Of a stretch of 64,000 bases of DNA, positions 34,658 to 43,247 are shown one piece after another. Origin of the DNA: UBA1366 sp047602575 (GTDB lineage: Bacteria; Bacillota; Clostridia; Oscillospirales; Ruminococcaceae); the NCBI GenBank assembly GCA_047602575.1, contig JASGGY010000007.1:1-64000 (forward strand), given 5' to 3'. A program made the translations under genes and the position numbers. The notes under the pieces were generated by a model. The model was not told the origin of the DNA and did not search any database. It saw only the letters and a program-made list of their open reading frames with translations. Each line of letters opens with the position of its first letter. Position 1 is the first letter of the stretch.

Positions 34658-34697
34658 AAGCAGCCGGCCAAGTTCAACTTGGCCCGCTTGCTTTTTA
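34658..34697 (+). terminator. Terminator of the ECF/ABC operon
   Basis: GGCCAAGTT-C-AACTTGGCC (34666-34684), extended by AAGCA and GCTTGC flanks and followed by TTTTTATTT. Confidence 0.75.
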
Positions 34698-34703
34698 TTT
34701 TAA

Positions 34704-34826
34704 TTATGCTATATCATACAAATCTGATGAATCCGGTTTCACGAATACCTCTTTCACGAATACCTCCAGAATAAACTTTGCTCCAAGCCGAAAACCCTCA
34801 ATAATGTCACGGATGAATTTCAAACC
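34704..34826 (-). pseudogene. C-terminal coding remnant, minus strand, unidentified
   Basis: On the minus strand 34826-34704 reads GLKFIRDIIEGFRLGAKFIL, then EVFVKEVFVKPDSSDLYD and a TAA, without interruption. It contains a 15-base direct repeat (TTTCACGAATACCTC twice at 34737-34766 on the plus strand), which duplicates EVFVK. No start or upstream part exists, so it is a leftover end of a lost gene. The rest of 34827-35023 shows no gene. Confidence 0.3.
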
Positions 34827-35023
34827 AGACTGTCTTTATCAACGAAAATACCGTTAGAAATATAGACCGTAAAATCAACCAGAAAACAACATAATACATA
34901 AAAAAGTCCAGTTTGATATTGGCCATTCTATTGCATTATTGCCGGTGATGTGTTACAATACGATTGTCCATTGATTGGATCAATATCAAAACCGTTTCTT
35001 CTGACGGGGAACAGGAACGCTCA

Positions 35024-35704
35024 ATGAAAAGTAAAAGGCTCAGTTACATCATCGCATCGTCATTGATCATCATTCTTTCGCTTTATTTTGTGGATCAGGT
35101 TCTGCAAGTCAACTACATATCAAAAGTTTTGGTAAAGGTGTTTGTTTTTTTGATTGCGCCGCTGATCTATATCGGATTGAGCAAGTATAATTTCATCAAA
35201 GACGCATTAAAAGTCATCAAGAAGCCGTTCCGGTTCAAACTCAGTCATCTTCTCGGGCTATTGGTTGCAGTGATTCTGTTTGCCGCCTTTCTTGTCGTAC
35301 AGCGGTTCATGAACGTTGACGTTCTGATTTCAGAGCTGGAAGAAAAATATCGAATCAGCAAAAACAACATATTCTTTTACGGCGCATATCTGGTTTTTGT
35401 AAATTCATTGATCGAGGAATTTTTCTTTCGGGGATTTCTGTTTCTGAATATCAAAGAGCTTCATATGAAACGGACTGCATATATTGTCAGTGCGGCTGCA
35501 TTTTCGGTTTATCATATCAGCAATTTTCAGAATTGGTTCAATGTCTGGGTGCTGATGCTCGCGCTGGTCGGGCTGTTCCTGAGCGGGCTGCTTTTTAGTT
35601 TTTTAAACGACAAGGACGACACGTTTTTAAACAGCTGGTTCGTTCATATCTGTGCGGATGTTTCGATTGTTGTCATCGGGTACATTCTGTTGAACAGAGC
35701 TTAG
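35024..35704 (+). CDS. CPBP-family intramembrane metalloprotease (Abi/CAAX-like)
   Basis: A 226-residue protein with six or seven hydrophobic helices. The CPBP motif 1, EEFFFRG (EExxxR), lies near residue 134, motif 2 is AFSVYHISNF with the metal-binding His, and a third His lies in WFVHICAD near the C-terminus. These proteases cut within membranes or act in bacteriocin immunity. The start is ATG 35024, eight bases after AGGAA. It stands alone, with a phosphatase gene 61 bases downstream. Target unknown. Confidence 0.75.
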   Translation: MKSKRLSYIIASSLIIILSLYFVDQVLQVNYISKVLVKVFVFLIAPLIYIGLSKYNFIKDALKVIKKPFRFKLSHLLGLLVAVILFAAFLVVQRFMNVDVLISELEEKYRISKNNIFFYGAYLVFVNSLIEEFFFRGFLFLNIKELHMKRTAYIVSAAAFSVYHISNFQNWFNVWVLMLALVGLFLSGLLFSFLNDKDDTFLNSWFVHICADVSIVVIGYILLNRA

Positions 35705-35765
35705 CGATTGGGTTGATGATACAGACGGCATAGTATTGTAAGTCTTGTTTGAAAGGAGAGATCCT

Positions 35766-36122
35766 GTGAAGCTTTTGTTTTTGTGCAGCCAGAACAAGCG
35801 ACGGAGTTTAACGGCGGAAAAGATCTTCAATAACACCGATGGGCACACAGCAAAATCCGCCGGCACTGAAAACAATGCCCGCATTAAGGTTTCAAGCGGC
35901 ATGATCGGATGGGCTGATATTATTTTCACGATGGAGAAAAAGCATACCAATAGAATACAGGGGAAATACAAAGAAGAATTGAAAAATAAAAGCGTTGTGT
36001 GCTTATATATTCCTGATAACTATGCGTATATGGATCCGAAACTGATTGAGGTGCTGCGGGAGAAGGTCGAGAACTATATGCAGTCGCTGGTGACGGTAAG
36101 CGCTGATCAGTGCGAATTGTAA
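35766..36122 (+). CDS. Low-molecular-weight protein tyrosine phosphatase-like protein
   Basis: A 118-residue cytoplasmic phosphatase. The P-loop CSQNKRRSLTAE near the N-terminus gives C7-x5-R13-S, and the WADIIFTMEKKH strand and IPDNYAYMDPKL segment with a candidate general-acid Asp match the short COG4551-type phosphatases of bacteria. The start is GTG 35766, seven bases after AAAGGAGAG. It is slightly shorter than classical LMW-PTPs (about 150 residues), as usual for this subgroup. The substrate is unknown; the two neighbours have no obvious link. Confidence 0.75.
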   Translation: MKLLFLCSQNKRRSLTAEKIFNNTDGHTAKSAGTENNARIKVSSGMIGWADIIFTMEKKHTNRIQGKYKEELKNKSVVCLYIPDNYAYMDPKLIEVLREKVENYMQSLVTVSADQCEL

Positions 36123-36157
36123 GATCATAGAAGCACAACAAGTCCGCGTTTTGTCAG

Positions 36158-36204
36158 AGCGCAAAAAAGCCCGCAGATGTGAAATCTGCGGGCTTTTTTG
36201 CGCT
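36158..36204 (+). terminator. Strong bidirectional terminator
   Basis: A 21-bp perfect inverted repeat (AGCGCAAAAAAGCCCGCAGA plus T, 36158-36178, with 36184-36204) carries A-runs and T-runs on either side. It separates the phosphatase gene (plus) from the convergent sugar permease gene (minus). Confidence 0.9.
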
Positions 36205-36236
36205 GTTACCAGTGACCGCCTGAACTTGCGAGCGTA

Positions 36237-37091
36237 TTATTCCTTGACCGATCCGGAAACCAACCCCGTGTAGATATATTTTTGCAGGAACAAAAACACA
36301 ACCAGCGTCGGGATGATACAGATGATGATTCCTGCGAAAATGATTTCCCACTGTGCGCCAAACGGACCGATGAATCTGTAAAGCGCCGTCGATACGACGT
36401 CGTCGTTTTGCATATACAGGTTTGCGGTATAGAAATCGTTGTAGATGCCGACAAATTTGATGATCAGAACCGTCGCGATTGCGGGCTTTAAAAGCGGCAG
36501 AATGATGCTGAAATAAATTCGCGGGTAGGACGCGCCGTCAACAATCGCACTCTCGTCAAGCGAAACCGAAATCTGGCTGAGAAACTGCATAAAAATATAA
36601 ATTGATATGATGTCCGTTCCGATATAAAGAATCATCGGGGCTGCCATGGTGTTGTAAAGCCCGAGCTTGCTGACAATCTGGAAAACCGTAACCTGCATGG
36701 AGATGTTGGGCAGCAGCATGGCGAGGAGGAAAAGCGTTTTGATGAGTCTTGTGAAAATCGAGCTGAACCGCTGCATGACAAACGCCGTCATGGTGCCGGT
36801 GGTGATGGTTCCGAAGCAGGAAACGGCGATGATGATCCCGGTATTCCGCAGTCCTTCGAGTACGTTTCCCTGAATAAAAGCCGTTTTGTAGTTCTCAAAA
36901 ATAAACTTCGTCGGAAGCGAAAAGACATTCGACGACGAAAATTCGTTGTGCGCTTTCAGCGAGCCGAACAGAATCACAACCAGCGGTGCGATCACAACAA
37001 AGCTCGCTGCGACGAGGAGGAGGTATTTCAACAGCGTTGTGATCACAATACCGAGGCTGAAGCGGCGGGAGCGTTTGATTTTTTTGCTCAT
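36237..37091 (-). CDS. Sugar ABC transporter permease, MalG type
   Basis: A 284-residue permease with six helices and the cytoplasmic EAA loop ESAIVDGASYPRIYFSIILP, where it contacts the ATPase. It starts with ATG overlapping the stop of the MalF-type gene (37088-37091). Together with the MalF-type permease and the binding lipoprotein it forms a carbohydrate importer of the CUT1 class. No ATPase gene is present, as often in Gram-positives where one MsiK-like ATPase serves several importers. Confidence 0.87.
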   Translation of the reverse strand: MSKKIKRSRRFSLGIVITTLLKYLLLVAASFVVIAPLVVILFGSLKAHNEFSSSNVFSLPTKFIFENYKTAFIQGNVLEGLRNTGIIIAVSCFGTITTGTMTAFVMQRFSSIFTRLIKTLFLLAMLLPNISMQVTVFQIVSKLGLYNTMAAPMILYIGTDIISIYIFMQFLSQISVSLDESAIVDGASYPRIYFSIILPLLKPAIATVLIIKFVGIYNDFYTANLYMQNDDVVSTALYRFIGPFGAQWEIIFAGIIICIIPTLVVFLFLQKYIYTGLVSGSVKE

Positions 37092-38041
37092 TTGCGTCGG
37101 CGCCCTCCTTTATCTATGTCGCTGTCGCGGAATAACAACTTCTGGAGAATGGTGACAGCGATGATGATGATCAAAAGAACCACCGCAAGCGCTGAGGCTA
37201 GTCCGACTTTTTTATAGACAAACGCGGTTTCAATGGTTTTTATCACAAAGGTAGATGTTCCTAATTTTCCGCCTGTGATGATGTAAGGGATTTCAAAAAC
37301 CGAAAACGCACCTTTGATTGACAAAATCAGCTGAAGCGAGATGATTGGCTTGATCGACGGGAAAATGATGTAGCGGAAGCGTTGCCATCCGTTCGCCCCG
37401 TCGAGGTATGAGGCTTCATAAATGTCTTGATTGATGGACATGATTGCGCCGATCAGCATGATGATATCAAAGCCGATGTATTTCCACATGGAAGCAAACA
37501 CAAGGCAGATATTTGCCATCACCGGATCTTTCAGAAACGCCACGGACGTTCCGCCGAGTGCGGTGATGATGCTGTTGAGTGTTCCGTCCTGTGTGATGAT
37601 GCCATCGCCCTTCTGATAAAACCGACGGAAAATCAGCGAAACCGCAACACCGTTCATCAGATACGGGAAGAACAGGATGCCTTTGAATAAATTCTTGCAT
37701 CGGATTTTGCTGCAAAGCACGCAGGCAATGAGCAGGGCGGTGGCAAGCTGGATCACGGAACCGCATAAATAGTACATACTGTTTTTCAACGTAACAAAAT
37801 AATCGGGGTTTGTAAAAACCGTTTTATAATTGTCAAGCCCGACGTATTTTGCGTCGAAGCCGAACTGGTCGCGTTCCTGAAAGCTGTATCGGATCATATT
37901 AAACGCGGGGATGAATGTAAATACAACCAGCAGCACAAGCGGAATCATCAGGAACAGTATGGTCGTGAAAAACTTTTGTCCGCTGTATGTTTTCAGCCAG
38001 CCGATCGGGCTTCTGCTGCGCTTATTCGTGTTTGTTTTCAT
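37088..38041 (-). CDS. Sugar ABC transporter permease, MalF/UgpA type
   Basis: A 317-residue permease with six helices, a long first periplasmic loop (MIRYSFQERDQFGFDAKYVG) and the EAA motif EASYLDGANGWQRFRYIIFP. The start is ATG 38041 after TATGGAGTAAT; a longer open frame upstream has no ribosome site. It lies 117 bases behind the binding-protein gene and is coupled to the MalG-type gene by an ATGA overlap. CUT1 class importer; specific sugar unknown. Confidence 0.87.
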   Translation of the reverse strand: MKTNTNKRSRSPIGWLKTYSGQKFFTTILFLMIPLVLLVVFTFIPAFNMIRYSFQERDQFGFDAKYVGLDNYKTVFTNPDYFVTLKNSMYYLCGSVIQLATALLIACVLCSKIRCKNLFKGILFFPYLMNGVAVSLIFRRFYQKGDGIITQDGTLNSIITALGGTSVAFLKDPVMANICLVFASMWKYIGFDIIMLIGAIMSINQDIYEASYLDGANGWQRFRYIIFPSIKPIISLQLILSIKGAFSVFEIPYIITGGKLGTSTFVIKTIETAFVYKKVGLASALAVVLLIIIIAVTILQKLLFRDSDIDKGGRRRK

Positions 38042-38158
38042 GTTATTACTCCATAAACAAAATAAACATAGCTTTATCCCTGCCGGCGCAGCGAATGACT
38101 GCGCCGGCAAAATAAAGCCGGAAGATAAGTAATGAGAGGATGGCGTTATGATGACCGC

Positions 38159-39493
38159 TTATGAACCTAACACGTCTTTTCTGGCTGCGTCCCATTTCTC
38201 GTTCATATCAGCGATGATGGTGTTGAATTCGGATTCGCCCTTGCCTGCGAAAGCGGCTTCGGCAAGCTTCACTTTGAAGTTTGCGGTGTCGGTGTTCCAT
38301 GTGCCGACTTCGGACGCGGTGTCAACCTTATTGAACATTCCCACGAGGTCGTCGGGCGGCGTTTCGTTGATGAAGGTTGTGACGCCGTTCATAAAGTCGG
38401 GAAGCGCGCTGCCCTTGAGTGCGCAGATCGCGGATTCGCTCTGCGCGAGTTCCGATTCGCCGCAATACCATGCAACGAATTTCTTCGCAAGCTCAGGGTT
38501 TGCGGAATGCTTGCTGACACCAAGGCAATAGTCGGCGGAAATCTGTGCGTACTGAACGCCGTTGACCGTTGTAGGCATCGGCATATATCCGACATCTGCG
38601 GGATCGGTCCCTGCGATTTCAAAAGCGGTGCGGAACTGAGAAACCGACCAGGAGCCGAGGATGAGCGTTCCGATTTTGCCCTGTGCGAACGCCGTTTTGC
38701 TGCCCTCCCACTCGGTTGAGGTCGGGTCTTCTTCGTGCAGCTTCGAGTCGGAGAAAATATCATACATCATTTTGTAAACGGTATAATAAGCGCCGCCTTG
38801 TGCAAAAAGCTCGGTCTTGTTCTTGAGGATGTTTGTTTCGTAATTCGGGTCGCCGGAGGCGGAATCAACCAGTCCCTGCCACTGCGCGAGTGTCCAGCTG
38901 TCGGCAAAGTTGGTGTACAGCGGAATGACACCGGTGCAATTTGTGGCGATGAGATTCAGATCGGCGATGAATTCATCCGGCGTTTTCGGGAGCGCCGTGA
39001 TGCCGGCATCGGCAAAAATCTTCTTGTTGTAAAGAACGCCCCCCGCTAAGTTCAGCGCGGTCGGATAGCCGTAAACCTGGTTATCATACATTTTCGCATC
39101 GGCGCACTGCCATTTTTCTTTCGCGCTTTCATAGGTGTCAAGGGGAACAAAAAAGTTTGAAAGGTCCTTCAGCTGTACGGAATCGGGAATCGCAAGCACG
39201 TCGCCGTAGTCGTCGGTGCTCATCCGCGTGGAAACATCGTCGGCATAATTGGTGTAGCTGACAAACTTCACCTCGCAGTTGTTTGCCTGCTCAAACGAGT
39301 CGGCGAGCTTGTTGAGCGTTCCGTTCTGGTCAAGGTCCGTGCGCTGGGTGAGCACCTCAAGCGTGACCTTTTCTTTGGTGTCGGTGGTTGAGGCTGTCGA
39401 ATCGCTGCTGTCTGAACATCCGCCGAGCGAGAGCATGGTTCCCGCCGTTATCAGCAAAGCCAACGAACCGGAAAGGATTTTTTTTGCTTTCAT
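38159..39493 (-). CDS. Extracellular sugar-binding lipoprotein (family 1)
   Basis: A 444-residue binding protein with signal peptide and lipobox LSLGGC (Cys about residue 26), a Ser/Asp/Thr linker and an SBP family 1 fold (LILGSWSVSQF, ADYCLGVSKHSANPELAKKF). ATG is preceded by GGAGG. It heads the three-gene importer operon with the MalF- and MalG-type permeases. The upstream region carries a TTAGCA-N7-TGCTAA dyad that may be its operator. Confidence 0.87.
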   Translation of the reverse strand: MKAKKILSGSLALLITAGTMLSLGGCSDSSDSTASTTDTKEKVTLEVLTQRTDLDQNGTLNKLADSFEQANNCEVKFVSYTNYADDVSTRMSTDDYGDVLAIPDSVQLKDLSNFFVPLDTYESAKEKWQCADAKMYDNQVYGYPTALNLAGGVLYNKKIFADAGITALPKTPDEFIADLNLIATNCTGVIPLYTNFADSWTLAQWQGLVDSASGDPNYETNILKNKTELFAQGGAYYTVYKMMYDIFSDSKLHEEDPTSTEWEGSKTAFAQGKIGTLILGSWSVSQFRTAFEIAGTDPADVGYMPMPTTVNGVQYAQISADYCLGVSKHSANPELAKKFVAWYCGESELAQSESAICALKGSALPDFMNGVTTFINETPPDDLVGMFNKVDTASEVGTWNTDTANFKVKLAEAAFAGKGESEFNTIIADMNEKWDAARKDVLGS

Positions 39494-39905
39494 AGAGCGA
39501 CCTCCTGTTAATTAAATATTAGCAATATTTCTGCTAAATTAATCATATCATCGGGCATAATTAAAGTCAATATATATTGAAAATGTAATCGATATTAATC
39601 ATAAAGATTGTGAATAAATATAACTGAAACCGCATCGCTTTGTTTATCCTGCACAAATTCTATTGTATTCTCCGTCTGATATTCAATAGAATGGGCGTTT
39701 TACAGAGAAAATCGCAATCGATTAAGCTTTTTTACGACACAAATATATGGTTCGTGGTACTTGTGTGATGACGCAGGACGATTCGATCATACGGTTTTCA
39801 CTTTCGGCGGCGTTTTTAAACCTATTAATATTCACTTATATATGTCAACGATTTTCTTAAATATAAGCTGATTTTAATGATTATCTGGGGCTATTATGGT
39901 TGTGT
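39494..39905 (-). promoter_or_regulatory. Promoter region of the sugar importer with dyad at 39519-39537
   Basis: TTAGCAATATTTCTGCTAA is a 19-base dyad beginning 26 bases upstream of the start. Farther out is a TTCTATTG/CAATAGAA inverted repeat (39658-39665 and 39684-39691). The rest of this 412-base, AT-rich gap holds no gene that I can support. Confidence 0.4.
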
Positions 39906-40341
39906 TCAAAAAGCGGATTGCAGCAGTTCGGGAACGAAAACATCGTTTACGAGAATCTTTCCGGAGCGTTCGGGAAAGCTTCCGCAGCTGAAAAACTTCG
40001 GATCTTTGAACTGACTGTCCTCTTTTGGGAACAACGCGTAGGCTGCGAATTGATCGCCCTTGATCTGATAATTTTCATAGACGGTGAAATCCGCCTTCCC
40101 GTTAAGCTGCAAAATGCCGTGTCCATTGCAGATACATATAATAAACCCAGCCGTCCGGTTTATCAATAGAGGCTGTCTTGGAATACCATTTTGTCGGCAC
40201 CTGCGTGGAATCCGTACGTTCGCCCGCCTGCAATTCGCTGTTTTCGGCATCGCCGCTCAAATCTCCCGCTATGATATTTTTGCAGCCGGAAAAAAGAACG
40301 AGAACCGCAGCCGTTACGGAGATCAGTTTCATCACTTTCAT
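39906..40341 (-). pseudogene. Small lipoprotein gene broken by a frameshift
   Basis: The first frame (40341 to 40102) gives a lipoprotein signal, LVLFSGC with Cys about residue 20, then DLSGDAENSELQAGERTDST and KPDGWVYYMYLQ before a stop. The second frame continues from about 40135: NGHGILQLNGKADFTVYENY, FAAYALFPKEDSQFKDPKFF and VNDVFVPELLQSAF, ending in TGA at 39906. Joined, they give a plausible lipoprotein of about 145 residues with a single frameshift near 40130. No family recognised. Confidence 0.5.
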
Positions 40342-40553
40342 TGCTCATCCTCCTGATCATGGTAGTTTTTATGCTTCTTGTATGGATAACAGCATCATTG
40401 TTGCACGGATACCGCCGGCTGTCAATCAATGCCGCGCATTGCTAAGAAACTCTAAAGATGCGCCCGAAACCGCACCGGATGCAATAGAACCGTGGGGAGC
40501 TTGCCTGCGCAAACAGGATGTTATGGATTCAAAAAAAAATTTTGATTGACAGC

Positions 40554-40608
40554 TTGACAAGCACGGGCTGATCCTGTATAATGAATCTCATAAACTACAA
40601 ATGTAATT
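40554..40608 (+). promoter_or_regulatory. Promoter and BlaI-type operator of the blaI-like operon
   Basis: TTGACA (40554-40559), 17 bases, TATAAT (40577-40582) form a perfect promoter. AAACTACAAATGTAATT (40592-40608), with the TACA-N2-TGTA core of BlaI/MecI/CopY operators, covers the transcription start, as expected for repression. Upstream, 40342-40553 shows no gene. Confidence 0.8.
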
Positions 40609-40624
40609 ATCGTGGAGCGTGTGA

Positions 40625-41005
40625 ATGATGGAGCTGAAAAAACTTCCCGATGCGGAATTTGAAATCATGAAAGCCGTGTGGAACAGCGACGAACCTGTGA
40701 CCGCACCCCAGCTGACAGAAAAGCTGAAAGGCTTGCTTCCCGACAAGGACTGGAAGCAGCAAACCATACAGACGATGCTGATCAGGCTGGAGAAAAAGGG
40801 CTTCCTGCGCTCGGAGAAAGCGGGCAAGGAGCGAAATTTTTTCGCTGCCGTCGCACAGGAGGCGTATCTCAAAGTCGAATCCGAAAGCTTCCGGGAGCGC
40901 TTTAAAAATGGCTCGTTCAGCGGACTGGTCAAAGCACTCTACGATAGCGGCGAGGTCACGGACAAGGATGTTGCGGAGCTGAAAAAATGGCTGGATGAGG
41001 TGTAA
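40625..41005 (+). CDS. BlaI/MecI/CopY-family repressor
   Basis: A 126-residue winged-helix repressor. The N-terminal 80 residues match the penicillinase-repressor fold (LPDAEFEIMKAVWNSDEPVT, then KDWKQQTIQTMLIRLEKKGF, the recognition helix and wing), and the helical C-terminus is the dimerisation part where the partner protease would cut. It is followed three bases later by a BlaR1-like M56 protease. Operators of matching type lie before this gene and before the lipoprotein gene at 42466, so both are probably repressed until the protease is activated. Confidence 0.9.
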   Translation: MMELKKLPDAEFEIMKAVWNSDEPVTAPQLTEKLKGLLPDKDWKQQTIQTMLIRLEKKGFLRSEKAGKERNFFAAVAQEAYLKVESESFRERFKNGSFSGLVKALYDSGEVTDKDVAELKKWLDEV

Positions 41006-41008
41006 GCA

Positions 41009-42352
41009 ATGCTGCAGTTTATTGTGAATCTTGGGTTATGTTCGGTGGTGATGACGGCGGTCGCGGCGTGCTGGTTCGGGATCACCCGTGCAATCGGTAC
41101 GCGCCAGCGCGCAAAATGGCGGTATTATCCCTGGCTGGCGGTACTGGTGGGATTTCTCACGCCGTTCAAGCCGTCGTTCGGCGCGCCGGTCGTGGAACTG
41201 GAAACCGCGCAGACAGCAGCGCAGACTGCCGTGCAGACAACGGCTTCCCAAAGCGCCAGCGCGGTGACGGTTGCGGCGCAGGGCATCGGATGGGCGGAAA
41301 TTCTGTGCGCGGTGTGGCTGTGCGGAGCGGCTGTCATGCTGATGTACAGCGTTGCGGTGCAAGCCGGTTTCCGCAAGCTGTGCCGACGGCACGCATATTG
41401 TGCCGATGAAACGGCAATCGACGCAGCGCAGCGGATTTCCGCCGGTTATGGTGTGAAAAAGGAAGTCAGGTTGTTCATTCTGCCGGTGATCGCGTCGCCG
41501 ATGATGACGGGATTTTTTTGCCCGACGGTGTATCTGCCCGCGCGTGCATTTACCGACGAGGAATTGCGGCTGATTTTAAAGCACGAATTGACGCATTTTC
41601 AGCGAAAAGATGTGTGGATCAAATTGCTGCTGACCGTGTGCCGGATGGTGCATTGGTTCAATCCCTTCCTGCCGCAGATCGTAAAAGCCATTGAGCAGGA
41701 CTGCGAGCTTTCGTGCGATGAAGCGGTGATGCACGGCGAAACGGAGGAGAGCGCAAAGCTTTACTGCCAATGCCTGCTCAACACGGTTCTTGCGCAGAAT
41801 CGTATGGCGCGCGATGCATCTTCCCGTGTGCTGGCGACTAATTTCCATAGCGGCAAGCAGAGCCTGAAAGCACGGATGGCGCGGATTGTGACAGGAGGAA
41901 AGCGCAAACGGTTCTTTGCGGTCTGTGTTGTGATTACCGTGCTGACAATTTGCTCCGGAACGCTGTTTGCGTTTGCCGACAGCAGCCATAAAAACAGCGG
42001 CGCAAATTCTACCAGCTCTCCCACCGCTCAAGTCACAACCGTAAAGCCTGCTCAAACTCAAACCTCTGCCAAAACCTCCTCTGCAGTAACAACCACAACT
42101 GCTAAATCCGCCCAATCCCAACCCGCAACTCATTCCGTAACGACCGCACCTGAAACGACAACTGCACCTGTCAATACTGAGCCGCCTATCACAACCGTTC
42201 CTAAAGACACCACGCCTCGTGAAACATCAGCGTTTGACGACGGCAAGCCGTTTGAAACACATAAGCTAAGCGACGAACAAAGCGCAGCCGTTTCAACAAC
42301 TTCCGGAACAAATGCAACCACGACACGATCTTTGACCACTCGTGCGGAATAA
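41009..42352 (+). CDS. BlaR1-like M56 membrane metalloprotease
   Basis: A 447-residue protein with N-terminal membrane helices (about 5-25, 38-55, 92-115), the zinc site HELTH at residues 192-196 in LKHELTHFQRKDV, the M56 element DCELSCDEAV and a further helix near 307-328. Outside the membrane it has only a low-complexity Thr/Ser/Ala/Pro tail of about 115 residues instead of the penicillin-binding domain of BlaR1. The signal it senses is therefore not a bound beta-lactam; cell-wall stress is possible. It should cleave the repressor encoded just upstream. Confidence 0.85.
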   Translation: MLQFIVNLGLCSVVMTAVAACWFGITRAIGTRQRAKWRYYPWLAVLVGFLTPFKPSFGAPVVELETAQTAAQTAVQTTASQSASAVTVAAQGIGWAEILCAVWLCGAAVMLMYSVAVQAGFRKLCRRHAYCADETAIDAAQRISAGYGVKKEVRLFILPVIASPMMTGFFCPTVYLPARAFTDEELRLILKHELTHFQRKDVWIKLLLTVCRMVHWFNPFLPQIVKAIEQDCELSCDEAVMHGETEESAKLYCQCLLNTVLAQNRMARDASSRVLATNFHSGKQSLKARMARIVTGGKRKRFFAVCVVITVLTICSGTLFAFADSSHKNSGANSTSSPTAQVTTVKPAQTQTSAKTSSAVTTTTAKSAQSQPATHSVTTAPETTTAPVNTEPPITTVPKDTTPRETSAFDDGKPFETHKLSDEQSAAVSTTSGTNATTTRSLTTRAE

Positions 42353-42425
42353 CTTCATAAATAATAAACGCTTTCATTTTTATGGGGGGTAACACCTCGT
42401 ATCGGTGATTTCGTTTATCATTATA

Positions 42426-42443
42426 AACTACAAATGTAGTTTA
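42426..42443 (+). promoter_or_regulatory. Second BlaI-type operator
   Basis: AAACTACAAATGTAGTTT is an 18-bp perfect palindrome with the TACA-N2-TGTA core, 22 bases before the lipoprotein start. The first 14 bases are identical to the operator at 40592. Confidence 0.85.
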
Positions 42444-42465
42444 ATATTAGAAAGGATTGATACAA

Positions 42466-42924
42466 ATGAAAAAGATGATGGCGGCAATTCTTGCGGTGAG
42501 CTTGCTTTTAGCGGGCTGCGGGCAGAAAGTGGAAAAGCAGAGCAGTTTAAGCTCTGACGGTGGTTCAGATTCATCCCTATCTTCAGCAGGCGTTGAATCA
42601 GTCGATTCGCAGAACAGCGGCTCTGTCCCTGACGCAAAGGACGAAGCAGAGGTGGATAAGAAGCTTGCTCCCAAGAAAACAACAACCGTACTCCTGCAGT
42701 CGCAGTCGTCAGATTCGGGAAATGTATCCAAAACCGATGATGGTTCCACAAGCAACTCCGACAGCGCAAGCTCAACGCCAACCGTTACAAAGCCTATTTC
42801 AGTAGTCACCACCGAACCCATCAAACAGGCAAGCGGCAATTCTCCTGTGACAACCACCAACAGCAATCAAAATAGTACACATTCCACAACTTCCAAATCG
42901 GAATTCTCTGACAACGGTTTTTAA
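42466..42924 (+). CDS. Ser/Thr-rich surface lipoprotein under BlaI-type control
   Basis: A 152-residue lipoprotein: signal peptide with lipobox LLLAGC (Cys about residue 18), then an unbroken low-complexity chain rich in Ser, Thr, Val and Asp (SSLSSDGGSDSSLSSAG, SKTDDGSTSNSDSASSTPTV) with no folded domain visible. ATG 42466 follows AAAGGA. The composition recalls the outer tail of the M56 protease encoded upstream. With its own BlaI-type operator it is the probable output of this repressor-protease pair, perhaps a wall spacer or decoy (inference). Confidence 0.75.
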   Translation: MKKMMAAILAVSLLLAGCGQKVEKQSSLSSDGGSDSSLSSAGVESVDSQNSGSVPDAKDEAEVDKKLAPKKTTTVLLQSQSSDSGNVSKTDDGSTSNSDSASSTPTVTKPISVVTTEPIKQASGNSPVTTTNSNQNSTHSTTSKSEFSDNGF

Positions 42925-43025
42925 TTTCGGGATTTTTTGTTCTGGGCAACGGAAACATCAAAGTATATAACAAAAGCGTCACAGGTTCTAAACATAAAAC
43001 AACCCACCGCCCCAAATACATAATC

Positions 43026-43063
43026 AAAAGATGCAGCCATTCTTATATTGGGTGCATCTTTTT
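43026..43063 (+). terminator. Terminator before the phosphonate operon
   Basis: AAAAGATGCA (43026-43035) pairs with TGCATCTTTT (43053-43062), ending in five T. It closes the lipoprotein transcript. Confidence 0.75.
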
Positions 43064-43171
43064 ATATTGTATGCTTTTTTGTGCTTCGCGGCTGATTTTC
43101 TGTCGCATTTTCTATCATTGCAGCGCATCCTTGATTTACTAATAAATCACCCTGATTTTACGCTTCCGGTC

Positions 43172-43207
43172 TTATGGATTTTACTTTGCCGCTGTATAAT
43201 ATACAGC
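43172..43207 (+). promoter_or_regulatory. phn operon promoter with a palindrome over the -10 box
   Basis: TTATGG (43172-43177), 17 bases, TATAAT (43195-43200). The -10 lies inside GCTGTATAATATACAGC (43191-43207), a palindrome with a single central base, a likely operator for phosphate- or phosphonate-dependent control. Confidence 0.6.
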
Positions 43208-43247
43208 ATGGATCTTACGACCATAATCAACCTGGAGGAGAATGAAT

